Shown here in pieces: positions 1 through 6,139 of a DNA stretch of 11,577 bases (its first letter is position 1; every line of letters starts with the position of its first letter). A model generated the notes under the pieces. That model was given only the letters and a program-made list of their open reading frames with translations. It did not search any database and was not told the DNA's origin. The position numbers and the translations under genes are program-made. Source of the DNA: Desulfotignum sp. (GTDB lineage Bacteria; Desulfobacterota; Desulfobacteria; Desulfobacterales; Desulfobacteraceae). Where the stretch lies: assembly GCA_011390235.1 (NCBI GenBank), contig JAABSS010000324.1:1-11577 (forward strand), in the 5' to 3' direction.

Positions 1-105
1 CTAAATTCCATAATTTCCCCTGATTTTCACTTTCAGTTGGTGTTCCAGTATAAAAATCTGATATATTTGGTGGGATTTAGGTTATCTTGATATGTTTATG
101 GGTGC
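1..105. other. AT-rich stretch with no gene
   Basis: No supportable coding region, RNA gene or terminator is visible here. It lies 3' of the truncated PIN gene on the minus strand, where the missing two thirds of that gene would be expected, and shows no PIN-like translation. It is probably unrelated sequence joined after a deletion. Confidence 0.4.
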
Positions 106-315
106 CTAACTTTTAAGCAAAAATCCAGAATTTGAGTTTTTTCCCAGGTCAGCCTTCAAGACAAAACAGGGTTGAAGGTCACTTGCGTATTCCTGATAAA
201 CGGCATCGGGCAAAAATATTTCATCATATGTCAGACATAAAAGATCCAGCTTACCCAGCTTCTCAAAAGCAATCAATACGGAAGTATCAGCAATGGCTGT
301 TTGATTATCAGGCAT
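106..315 (-). pseudogene. Truncated PIN-domain toxin (DUF3368-like)
   Basis: The first 43 residues look like the start of a DUF3368-type PIN ribonuclease: an N-terminal IADTSVLIAFEKLG segment with the first catalytic Asp (D10), then a DEIFLPDAVYQE segment typical of the family's second strand and helix. After about residue 43 (near position 187) the resemblance stops, and the frame ends after 26 unrelated residues. Family members are usually about 150 aa and need further acidic residues nearer the C-terminus, all absent here, so the nuclease should be inactive. The ATG lies inside the end of the upstream antitoxin gene (8-bp overlap), the usual coupled arrangement for these pairs. Family assignment is from recognisable motifs; loss of function is inferred from the missing C-terminal part. 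Confidence 0.7.
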
Positions 316-529
316 TGGAAAGGTCTGAGTTCAAATATCGATCCTCATATTGGAGGGGGCTGATTCCTTTATTTAACAATAATTCTGAAAAAGTTCTCTG
401 GGAATATCCGGATATTTCCGCCGCTTTTCCCAAAGATACAACTCCCTGTTGAAACAGTGATTCGGCAAGGATCATTTTCAACTCTTGCTCGGGTATGTTC
501 AAATCGGGTAATTCCAATACTTGTCCCAT
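308..529 (-). CDS. UPF0175-family antitoxin
   Basis: A 73-aa protein with the UPF0175 pattern: an N-terminal strand (LELPDLNIPEQELKMILAESL), then LFQQGVVSLGKAAEISGYS, a helix-turn-helix-like segment at about residues 27-46, and a short C-terminal tail. In this family the N-terminal part is thought to bind DNA and the tail to bind the neighbouring DUF3368 PIN toxin. The start is supported by GAGGT six bases upstream of the ATG and by a strong promoter (568-596). The gene overlaps the truncated toxin by 8 bp. It looks intact although its toxin is broken, so it may be an orphan that still represses its own promoter or protects against a related toxin elsewhere. Confidence 0.8.
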   Translation of the reverse strand: MGQVLELPDLNIPEQELKMILAESLFQQGVVSLGKAAEISGYSQRTFSELLLNKGISPLQYEDRYLNSDLSNA

Positions 530-567
530 AGCTCTACCTCATTTTTTATAACCTGCGAGTTTAGTCC

Positions 568-596
568 ATTATAAGCAATCTTCCGGTATCCGGCAA
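568..596 (-). promoter_or_regulatory. Sigma-70 promoter of the antitoxin gene
   Basis: On the minus strand, TTGCCG (591-596), a 17-bp spacer and a perfect TATAAT (568-573) lie about 40 bp before the antitoxin ATG. The spacer and -35 contain CCGG-TAT-CCGG (583-593), a small inverted repeat placed where an autoregulating antitoxin could bind. The promoter call rests on consensus match and position; the operator role is inference. Confidence 0.6.
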
Positions 597-663
597 GAAC
601 TGTTTCAGGCATTTTGATAATCCGTGGATGATCTGGAATCAACCAAAGAGGCTTCAAGTTTTT

Positions 664-834
664 TTACATGACCGGCAGCACCTTCTCGGCAAACCCTTCC
701 GCCTTTTCCGTCAGCGCCGCCAGGTTTTCTTCATCCGTCTCCAGGGTCCTGCCCGCTTTCACCAGCTTCTGCCCCTGAGCCTGCAATACCTGCCACACCG
801 CCTGTGCCCACTCTGCTGGCTGGTTCTCACAGGC
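664..834 (-). pseudogene. C-terminal fragment of a regulatory-domain SAM methyltransferase
   Basis: Reading the minus strand in the frame that ends at TAA 664-666 gives 56 codons, with segments such as AEWAQAVWQVLQAQGQKLVK, then LETDEENLAALTEKAEGFAE and a final LPVM. From memory this matches the extreme C-terminus of large class I SAM-dependent methyltransferases carrying a MethyTransf_Reg domain, the same family as the N-terminal piece at 1415-1894. It has no start codon or ribosome site and abuts the DUF2442 stop (836-838). The simplest reading is that both pieces belonged to one gene of roughly 500 codons whose middle (about 300 codons) was replaced by the DUF4160-DUF2442 cassette. Confidence 0.55.
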
Positions 835-835
835 A

Positions 836-1090
836 TCAACACACCTTTTTTTCGGTAACTGTCGAGAGCTCGTAAAGAGTCTCAGGGTCTATATCGATCT
901 GTCCCGGCCAGACAATAGTACCCTGCTGAATATGTACCTTTCTGAAAACATCCCCATGTTTCAATCTGTTCCAAGGGGGGGTTTCAATGAACGGACGCAT
1001 GTCAAAAAATCGTTGTTCGTGATTTTCAAATGTCAACAAAAGTTGATACTCATCGGTAACCTGAACATCTACCACATCAAGTAATGTCAT
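836..1090 (-). CDS. DUF2442 domain protein (antitoxin-like partner)
   Basis: An 84-aa protein with the DUF2442 layout: MTLLDVVDVQVTDEYQLLLT, then a LTFENHEQRFFDMRPFI strand-turn, then GTIVWPGQIDIDPETLYE near the end, the family's most recognisable segment. The start at 1090 is chosen over the in-frame ATG at 1105 because GAGGAGG sits immediately upstream at normal spacing. It follows the DUF4160 gene by 11 bp, so the two are surely co-transcribed. DUF4160/DUF2442 neighbours recur across bacteria and are often predicted to be a toxin-antitoxin-like pair, but I know of no settled biochemical activity. The stop codon falls at the junction with the methyltransferase tail, so the last few residues may derive from the junction. 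Confidence 0.8.
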   Translation of the reverse strand: MTLLDVVDVQVTDEYQLLLTFENHEQRFFDMRPFIETPPWNRLKHGDVFRKVHIQQGTIVWPGQIDIDPETLYELSTVTEKKVC

Positions 1091-1101
1091 TTTATACCTC
1101 C

Positions 1102-1371
1102 TCAACGTAAGGGCTCTATCCGGAACGGTTCCACACCTTGTGTCATCAAGTCCCAGTTCGCCTGTAGCTCTTCTCGATGCAGATCAACCCAAACTTGAAC
1201 CATTCGCAATTGTTTTGTTGGCAATGACCCTGCAAGAATTCGACAGTCATCAATAGCAATCGACACTTTTTTACCCTGGTATCGTGCGTGAACATGAGGC
1301 AAATGATGTTTTGTCTGAATTTCATAAAACATTGAGATAATTACGCCATAAAACATGCTGATAGTCGGCAT
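1102..1371 (-). CDS. DUF4160 domain protein (putative toxin-like partner)
   Basis: An 89-aa protein with the DUF4160 signature: MPTISMFYGVIISMFY at the N-terminus, HHLPHVHARYQGKKVSIAID (residues about 24-43, with the conserved HxPHxHA motif), and a C-terminal WVDLHREELQANWDLM helix. The start at 1371 is favoured over the in-frame ATG at 1398 because the family begins with MPTIS and AAAGGAG lies five bases upstream. The pair with DUF2442 is transcribed from a candidate promoter at 1412-1440. Length is normal and no key motif is missing, so this gene appears intact within an otherwise decayed region. A toxin role is a guess from the pairing; the conserved histidines could equally mark a metal or nucleic-acid site. 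Confidence 0.8.
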   Translation of the reverse strand: MPTISMFYGVIISMFYEIQTKHHLPHVHARYQGKKVSIAIDDCRILAGSLPTKQLRMVQVWVDLHREELQANWDLMTQGVEPFRIEPLR

Positions 1372-1411
1372 GAACACTCCTTTGACAAGACCCCCCAAAT
1401 CTTACCACACC

Positions 1412-1440
1412 ACTCTACTTCAAGGCAAAACAGAGGTCAA
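1412..1440 (-). promoter_or_regulatory. Candidate promoter of the DUF4160-DUF2442 pair
   Basis: On the minus strand, TTGACC (1435-1440), a 17-bp spacer and TAGAGT (1412-1417) lie about 41 bp before the DUF4160 start. The -35 matches the sigma-70 consensus at 5 of 6 positions and the -10 at 4 of 6. It lies on the cassette side of the break in the methyltransferase gene, so the pair probably brought its own promoter. Confidence 0.4.
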
Positions 1441-1894
1441 GAACAAATACCTCCACCTTCTCTATGTGCGACCTACACCACCCCGCCAGTTTGCGCCTTA
1501 CAAAATCCACCAGCACCTTGCGGTTGTCATCGGAAATCCAGCTCCAGATGCCGTGAATCCCGATATAGTCGAACTCCGGCAGGTCCGGCCGGTTGGCAAA
1601 ATCGGCAAATGCATCATCATACAGCCTGGCACCGGACCCTGATACTTGTGCCAGATCCTGTGCAAAACCGGCCTGGGAGGGGTTGAAATCCGTACTCCAC
1701 CACTGGGTGGTGCTTGCTGCGGCATGCAGGTTGGCACTCAGGCCCTGCCCGAATCCCAGTTCTCAGGCCGTGCCGATCTGGGGACACACCAGGCCGGTGT
1801 TGGGAAAAGCCAGGTTGGCCCGCAGAGGGTTGAGTTCTGTGTAATAGCCGAAAGTGTAGCCGACGTCGGCCACATAGCCGGATGTCCAGGACAT
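1415..1894 (-). pseudogene. N-terminal fragment of a SAM methyltransferase, interrupted by TGA
   Basis: The minus-strand frame starts at ATG 1894 with AGGAG six bases upstream and runs about 136 recognisable codons. Visible segments include YTFGYYTELNPLRANLAF, ELGFGQGLSANLHAAA (SAM-binding motif I, residues 45-60), TDFNPSQAGFAQ (motif II, residues 68-79), and FDYIGIHGIWSWISDDNRK through VDFVRRKL, ending near residue 136. This is the class I SAM-dependent methyltransferase fold of the MethyTransf_Reg group; its substrate is not known to me. Two lesions are visible. Codon 44 is TGA (1763-1765), directly before ELGFGQG, where family members as I recall have Cys. After residue 136 (about 1480) the expected KxGGVxYISYN continuation is lost and the frame reaches TAG at 1415-1417. 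The matching C-terminus lies at 664-834. Confidence 0.65.
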
Positions 1895-1903
1895 GGGGGT
1901 CTC

Positions 1904-2041
1904 CTAATTCTGGGTCCCTTCTGAGTTTAACATATCTGTGAGTGCTCTGGCATATGCATTGCGGGCAGTCTGGTATGCGGCCAGTTCCAGGTTCAGCTCC
2001 TGGATCTTTCTGTCCACAAACTGGATGGAAACCAGCTGATT
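1904..2041 (-). pseudogene. C-terminal remnant of an unidentified gene
   Basis: Forty-five sense codons precede a TAG at 1904-1906, bounded upstream by an in-frame TGA (2042-2044). They encode a charged helical segment with FVDRKIQELNLELAAYQTA and ARALTDML, coiled-coil-like in composition. There is no start codon in a suitable place. The stop lies just ahead of the methyltransferase ribosome site (AGGAG partly overlaps TAG), the spacing expected of an upstream operon neighbour that lost its 5' part. I do not recognise the family. Confidence 0.35.
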
Positions 2042-2106
2042 TCAGGCAGGACGAATAAATACGAGGGACAAGGATATTTACATCAGCATTACAAAAAATA
2101 TTTTCT

Positions 2107-2233
2107 GGTTCTGGGCGAAAACCTTACGTATCTTTGGCTGAAAATTTCACCGAAGAATTGCTGGTCCGGATTATTGTTTTGTAATTATTTTTTGGTTCTG
2201 GTATAAAATCCTGGCGATGGCCGAACCAGAACC
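2107..2233. repeat. Three GGTTCTGG motifs, two in inverted orientation
   Basis: GGTTCTGG occurs at 2107-2114 and 2194-2201 on the plus strand and inverted at 2226-2233. The last two extend to a 9-bp perfect inverted repeat (GGTTCTGGT at 2194-2202, ACCAGAACC at 2225-2233) with a 22-bp centre. The left arm overlaps the first base of the -10, and the right arm lies past the predicted transcription start, so the repeat suits a repressor or activator site better than an RNA hairpin. Confidence 0.5.
2179..2207 (+). promoter_or_regulatory. Candidate sigma-70 promoter of the sensor/transport operon
   Basis: TTGTAA (2179-2184), a 17-bp spacer and TATAAA (2202-2207) lie 38 bp upstream of the first operon ATG. 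The match is 4 of 6 at -35 and 5 of 6 at -10 with ideal spacing. The inverted GGTTCTGG repeat brackets the -10 and the predicted start site, consistent with local regulation. Confidence 0.45.
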
Positions 2234-2245
2234 TGGAAACCGCGA

Positions 2246-3256
2246 ATGCCCGTAACCTGCAGAAGAAATCTTTATTATCTTGTCATTATAGCTGTCTTGT
2301 GCACCATGGCAGCACCGCCTGTGGTGCGTGCGTCCGACACAGATACGGCTGTAAGCACAACTGCTGCCCCAGGCACAACTGCTGCCATAGTGGTTTCCCG
2401 GAAGATCCGGCCCTATCTGCAGGTGACCGAAGGCATACTGGATCAGGTGTCCCGAAAGACAGCCGATCTACAGATTTCCAATCCAAAGACTGCTGATTCT
2501 CAGAGTTCCGGTCTCGGCGTTTCCGATACAGATGTGTTTTTTCTTTCTCCGGGGGATGACCTGGTGACCGCCCAGGTGACCGACCGCCTCATCACCGGCG
2601 CCTATGACCTGGTGGCGGCTGTGGGCCCGGAAGCTGCATCCCTGATATGGCAGGCCAGTATTTCCGGCAAAAAAATCTATGCCGCTGTGCTGGATCCGGA
2701 TGCGGTCTCCCAGATACCGGATGGCGCCTGCGGCATCTCCCTGCGCATCCCTGTGGCCGTTCAGCTGGACACCATCTCCAAAGCCTTTCCATCCCTGGAG
2801 AAAATCGGCCTTTTGTTTGATCCGGACCACAACCAGTGGTTTTTCGAGGCAGCGTCTGCAGCAGCAGCCTTCAGCAATATCCCTGTAAAGATTATCCCGA
2901 TTCAGGTAACTAAAAGAAACCAGATTGCACAGGTTTTGGAAGAAAATCTGGCGCTGGTTGACGCTGTCTGGATGATTCCGGACCAGACCGTTATCTCTGA
3001 AAAACTGATCCAGTATGTCATCAAGCAGGCCCTGTACAAAAAAACCGGGGTCATCGGATACAATGCCTATTTTATCCGGACCGGGGCCCTGTTCTCCTTT
3101 GAATTCAACTACCAGGCTTTGGGGCGGCAGGCAGGAGAGATCATCACGGACAGCCTAACCGGCAAAACATGCCGCCGTGTGCCCCCTGTGTTTGAGAGCC
3201 GCAGCAATCCTGAGATTGCCGCAAAACTTGGATTCAATATGGAGGCAGGCAGATGA
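2246..3256 (+). CDS. Periplasmic substrate-binding protein, ABC_sub_bind-like
   Basis: A 336-aa exported protein. Residues 1-30 form a signal peptide (two Arg, a hydrophobic core YYLVIIAVLCTMAA, likely cleavage after VRA). The mature part has the two-lobed pattern of the ABC_sub_bind family (PF04392, related to TrpX-type binding proteins): YDLVAAVGPEAASLIW, then KKIYAAVLDPDA, then LEKIGLLFDPDHNQWFFEAA, then VDAVWMIPDQTVIS and TGVIGYNAYFIRTGALFSFE, ending with a helix that packs the second lobe. The ligand cannot be told from sequence. No ABC permease or ATPase for it lies nearby; instead the histidine kinase gene follows with an ATGA overlap, so it more likely serves as the kinase's periplasmic ligand sensor, as LuxP or TorT do in other systems (inference). 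The ribosome site is weak (GGAAA, six bases upstream). Confidence 0.75.
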   Translation: MPVTCRRNLYYLVIIAVLCTMAAPPVVRASDTDTAVSTTAAPGTTAAIVVSRKIRPYLQVTEGILDQVSRKTADLQISNPKTADSQSSGLGVSDTDVFFLSPGDDLVTAQVTDRLITGAYDLVAAVGPEAASLIWQASISGKKIYAAVLDPDAVSQIPDGACGISLRIPVAVQLDTISKAFPSLEKIGLLFDPDHNQWFFEAASAAAAFSNIPVKIIPIQVTKRNQIAQVLEENLALVDAVWMIPDQTVISEKLIQYVIKQALYKKTGVIGYNAYFIRTGALFSFEFNYQALGRQAGEIITDSLTGKTCRRVPPVFESRSNPEIAAKLGFNMEAGR

Positions 3257-4704
3257 AAAGCGTGTTTCCCAAAAATATCGGCATACACATACGGGTTCTG
3301 TCTGCTGCTGTCTTTCTCATTTGTGCCACCACCTTTACCATGGGATACCTGGGGGTGACCATCATCAACCAGTTTGTGACCCAGCGGTTCAACCAGCGCA
3401 TCGATTTCATGGCCCAGTACCTGGCCTTGAATTCCGAGCTGGGCATATTGATCGGTGAAAAAAACCTGCTCCAGGGACTGGCTGATAACATGCTCAAGGA
3501 AAATGATATTGCCGGGGTGGATATCACAGACCACAGGGATATCCCTTTGGTTTCGGTGTCCAGAGACATACCGGGTCCGTTTGCAAGCGTAGAGAAAAAG
3601 GTGTATTTATCAGAAACTGAAGAAAGCGCAGCATGGATCAGCCGGCTGGCCGGTATCCGGGATGCGGATCTCATCGGCCGGGTTGAGGTCACCTATTCGG
3701 AGAAAGGCATCAAAGACCTGTCCAGTCAAATGAAAAAGCGCTTTGTTTATATAGCACTGGTGCTGAACGGCCTGGCCTGTATTATTTTTTATGTTGTGTC
3801 ACGCTCTCTTGTGGCCCCTCTGGTCTCTCTGGCGGAGACAGCCAGAAAAGTGTCTGCCGGCAACCGCACCATCCGGGCCGCCGCCGGCACCACCCCGGAG
3901 ATCACCCGGCTGGCCAATGCCTTTAATGATATGCTGGATTCTCTGGCTGCCGGCCGGAAAACCCTGAAGCAGGCATACAGGAAAATGGCCCGCCAGGAAA
4001 CCCTGGCCGAGGTGGGAAAATTTTCTCTGATGATTGCCCATGAAGTGAAAAACCCTTTGGGAATCATCAAAAGTTCCCTTGAAATGTTGAAAACAGACAT
4101 GGATATTCCCAAAGATAATATTCTTTTGACCTATGCGGAAGAAGAAATTGTCCGGCTCAACACCCTGATTGAAAGTTTTCTGATGTTTTCCCGCCCGGCC
4201 AAACCCCGGTTTGACCGGGTGGATCTCAACCAGATGCTGGAACAGGTGGTGATGGGATTCGAGATCCAGCATGGCGGAAACGGCCTGGACATCTGCTGTG
4301 ATATTCCCGGCACCCCCTTTACGGCACAGGCGGATTTCGACCTGTTGTCACGGGGCATCGGCAATATCATAAAAAATGCCTGTGAAGCCAATAACAAAAC
4401 CGGCAAGGTTGACATAAAAGTGGTGGTGGTCCAGGATAAATGGCAGCTGTTTGTGACGGATCAGGGCAAAGGCATCAAAGAACAGGACAGGCTGAAAATT
4501 TTCGAACCGTTTTTTACAACCAAGGCCACCGGAACAGGGCTTGGCCTGGCCTTTGCCGATCAGGTCATCAAAGCCCACGGCGGCGGTATCCGGGTGGAGA
4601 ACCCGGAAAACGGGGGGTGCCGATTCTGTATTTCCCTGTTTTCCGGTACCCATGAACACATGATAAAGGTAAGGCAAGAAAATGGCACATATTCTGGTAG
4701 TTGA
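3253..4704 (+). CDS. Membrane sensor histidine kinase (HAMP-HisKA-HATPase)
   Basis: A 483-aa inner-membrane kinase. TM1 is about residues 13-35, a periplasmic domain spans about 40-162, and TM2 spans about 163-183. A HAMP linker follows (SRSLVAPLVSLAETARKV to FNDMLDSLA, about 183-232), then a short coiled coil. The H box is MIAHEVKNPLG with phospho-acceptor His263. The ATP-binding domain shows the N box NIIKNACEA (371-379), G1 DQGKGI (403-408), F box FEPFFTTK (417-424) and G2 GTGLGL (427-432), so all catalytic motifs are present. GGAGG lies seven bases before the ATG, and the gene overlaps the binding-protein stop by 4 bp. It should phosphorylate the response regulator encoded next, with which it overlaps by 23 bp. 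The periplasmic domain is not one I can name; it probably docks with the binding protein. Confidence 0.93.
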   Translation: MKSVFPKNIGIHIRVLSAAVFLICATTFTMGYLGVTIINQFVTQRFNQRIDFMAQYLALNSELGILIGEKNLLQGLADNMLKENDIAGVDITDHRDIPLVSVSRDIPGPFASVEKKVYLSETEESAAWISRLAGIRDADLIGRVEVTYSEKGIKDLSSQMKKRFVYIALVLNGLACIIFYVVSRSLVAPLVSLAETARKVSAGNRTIRAAAGTTPEITRLANAFNDMLDSLAAGRKTLKQAYRKMARQETLAEVGKFSLMIAHEVKNPLGIIKSSLEMLKTDMDIPKDNILLTYAEEEIVRLNTLIESFLMFSRPAKPRFDRVDLNQMLEQVVMGFEIQHGGNGLDICCDIPGTPFTAQADFDLLSRGIGNIIKNACEANNKTGKVDIKVVVVQDKWQLFVTDQGKGIKEQDRLKIFEPFFTTKATGTGLGLAFADQVIKAHGGGIRVENPENGGCRFCISLFSGTHEHMIKVRQENGTYSGS

Positions 4705-6139
4705 TGATGAACAGAAGATGCGGGATCTTCTGTCAATGATGCTTGAAAGAAAAGGGTTCAAGGTGGAGAAGGCAGTGAACGGCCGGCATGCACTGGAGGT
4801 GCTGCACAAAAACACCTATGATGTGGTGATTTCCGACATAAAGATGCCGGAAATGGACGGCCGGGAGCTCATCAACACGCTGCGGCAGGAAAAAATTCTC
4901 ACCCCGGTCATTTTCATCACCGCCTTTGCCACCATTGATTCCGCTGTGGACATGATGCAGCAGGGGGCCTGTGATTACGTGACCAAACCCTTTGATGAGT
5001 CCAAAATCCTTTTCGCCGTGAACAAGGCCCTGAAACTGTCGCATCTGATCATGGAAAACCAGGAGATGAAAGCGGAGATCAGCCGGACGGAAAAGGGCCA
5101 TGAACTGATCTACCGGTCCCGGGGCATGAAAGATGTGGTGGCCCTGGCGGAAAATGTGGCCACCGTGGACACGGCTGTTCTGATCCAGGGGGAGTCCGGT
5201 ACCGGAAAAGAGGTGGTGGCCAATCACATTCACAAATGCAGCCTCAGATCCAACCAGCGGTTTGTGCCGGTGAACTGCGCCGCCATCTCCTCTAACCTTG
5301 TGGAATCAGAGCTGTTCGGGTATGAAAAAGGGGCCTTTACCGGTGCAGCCGCCAGAACCAGGGGCAAATTTGAATTTGCAGACAAAGGCACCCTGTTTCT
5401 GGATGAGATCGGGGACCTGCCCCTGGAATCCCAGGGCAAGCTGCTCCGGGCCCTGCAGGAGAAGAAATTTCAGCGGGTGGGGGGAAATGAGGAAATTCCC
5501 GTGGATGTGCGGATTGTGTGTGCCACCAACCGGGACCTGCAGGCCATGGTCCGCAAGAAAAAGTTCCGGCAGGACCTGTTCTACCGGATCAATGTTTTTC
5601 CCATCGTGATCCCGCCGCTGCGCCAGCGCAGGGATGATATTGTCCCCATTGCCGAACATCTCATGAAAACATTTTCATTCGGAACCGGACACACCCTCAC
5701 GGAAGGGGCCTGCCAGAAACTCAAGGAATATCCCTGGCCCGGCAATGTCAGGGAACTGGCCAATGTGCTGGAGCGGTGCCTGATCCTTACAAGGGATTCC
5801 AGCCAGATCACGGCGGATACCATGTCCTTTCTCCAGGTGGCGCAGAACAATGGCCAGGGTACCCATATCCGCATCCGGCTGCCGGCCAACGGCATTGCCC
5901 TGCAGAAGGTGCAGATGAGCCTGGTGGAACAGGCCCTTAAAGCGGCCGGCAACAACCAGACCACCGCAGCAAAGCTGCTGGGGCTGAGCCGCTCCAAGTT
6001 CCGGGTCCTGCTCAAAAACATGCAGGGAGACAATGGCGGGAATGCAGATAACGCAGACAATACAGGCAATACAGACAACGCAGACAATGCAGAAAATGCA
6101 GAAAATGCAGAAAATGCAGACAACGGGGACGATGCATAG
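4682..6139 (+). CDS. NtrC-family sigma-54 response regulator
   Basis: A 485-aa regulator with a receiver domain (residues 4-117; acidic pair DD 8-9, phospho-acceptor D52, conserved T80 and K102) and an AAA+ domain with Walker A GESGTGKE (170-177), the sigma-54 contact loop GAFTGA (217-222) and Walker B TLFLDEIGDL. WPGNVREL (352-359) follows, then a Fis-type helix-turn-helix at about 412-446 (NQTTAAKLLGLSRSKFRVLL). It should activate sigma-54 promoters when phosphorylated by the kinase encoded upstream. No clear sigma-54 promoter is visible in the window, so its targets are probably elsewhere, or internal sites are too degenerate to see. After the HTH there is an unusual Asn/Asp/Ala/Glu tail of about 35 residues made by a 9-bp tandem repeat. 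AAGG seven bases upstream serves as the ribosome site. Confidence 0.95.
   Translation: MAHILVVDDEQKMRDLLSMMLERKGFKVEKAVNGRHALEVLHKNTYDVVISDIKMPEMDGRELINTLRQEKILTPVIFITAFATIDSAVDMMQQGACDYVTKPFDESKILFAVNKALKLSHLIMENQEMKAEISRTEKGHELIYRSRGMKDVVALAENVATVDTAVLIQGESGTGKEVVANHIHKCSLRSNQRFVPVNCAAISSNLVESELFGYEKGAFTGAAARTRGKFEFADKGTLFLDEIGDLPLESQGKLLRALQEKKFQRVGGNEEIPVDVRIVCATNRDLQAMVRKKKFRQDLFYRINVFPIVIPPLRQRRDDIVPIAEHLMKTFSFGTGHTLTEGACQKLKEYPWPGNVRELANVLERCLILTRDSSQITADTMSFLQVAQNNGQGTHIRIRLPANGIALQKVQMSLVEQALKAAGNNQTTAAKLLGLSRSKFRVLLKNMQGDNGGNADNADNTGNTDNADNAENAENAENADNGDDA
6044..6124 (+). repeat. Nine tandem 9-bp units inside the regulator gene
   Basis: Nine units of the type GCAGAMAAY follow each other without gaps; three consecutive GCAGAAAAT copies (6089-6115) are identical and the others differ at one to three positions. 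They encode an Ala/Thr-X-Asn triplet nine times (residues 455-481) at the extreme C-terminus of the response regulator. Because the unit is a multiple of three, copy-number change would lengthen or shorten the tail without breaking the frame. Confidence 0.85.

Larger units (their letters stand above)
2046..2245. promoter_or_regulatory. Divergent intergenic region with operon control sequences
   Basis: This AT-rich 200-bp stretch separates the minus-strand remnants from the plus-strand operon and has no credible gene. It contains the candidate promoter and the GGTTCTGG repeats listed separately. I looked for a sigma-54 element (GG-N10-GC with TGGCAC/TTGC flanks) and found no acceptable match. 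Confidence 0.5.

Noticed and set aside
154..1433. A 16-mer (CTTCAAGRCAAAACAG) at 154-169 and 1418-1433 that might bound a mobile segment
   Set aside because: With one mismatch in 16, a pair like this is expected about once by chance in a window of this size. It does not line up with the second junction of the cassette.
1355..1924. Several plus-strand frames of 80-95 codons (1355-1642, 1593-1844, 1646-1924)
   Set aside because: They are antisense to the methyltransferase remnant, whose minus-strand translation is recognisable and preceded by a good ribosome site.
2161..2180. A sigma-54-like element (TGGTCC...TTGT) upstream of the operon
   Set aside because: The spacing between the GG and the second element is one base off and the GC of the -12 element is missing, so it is not a credible sigma-54 promoter.
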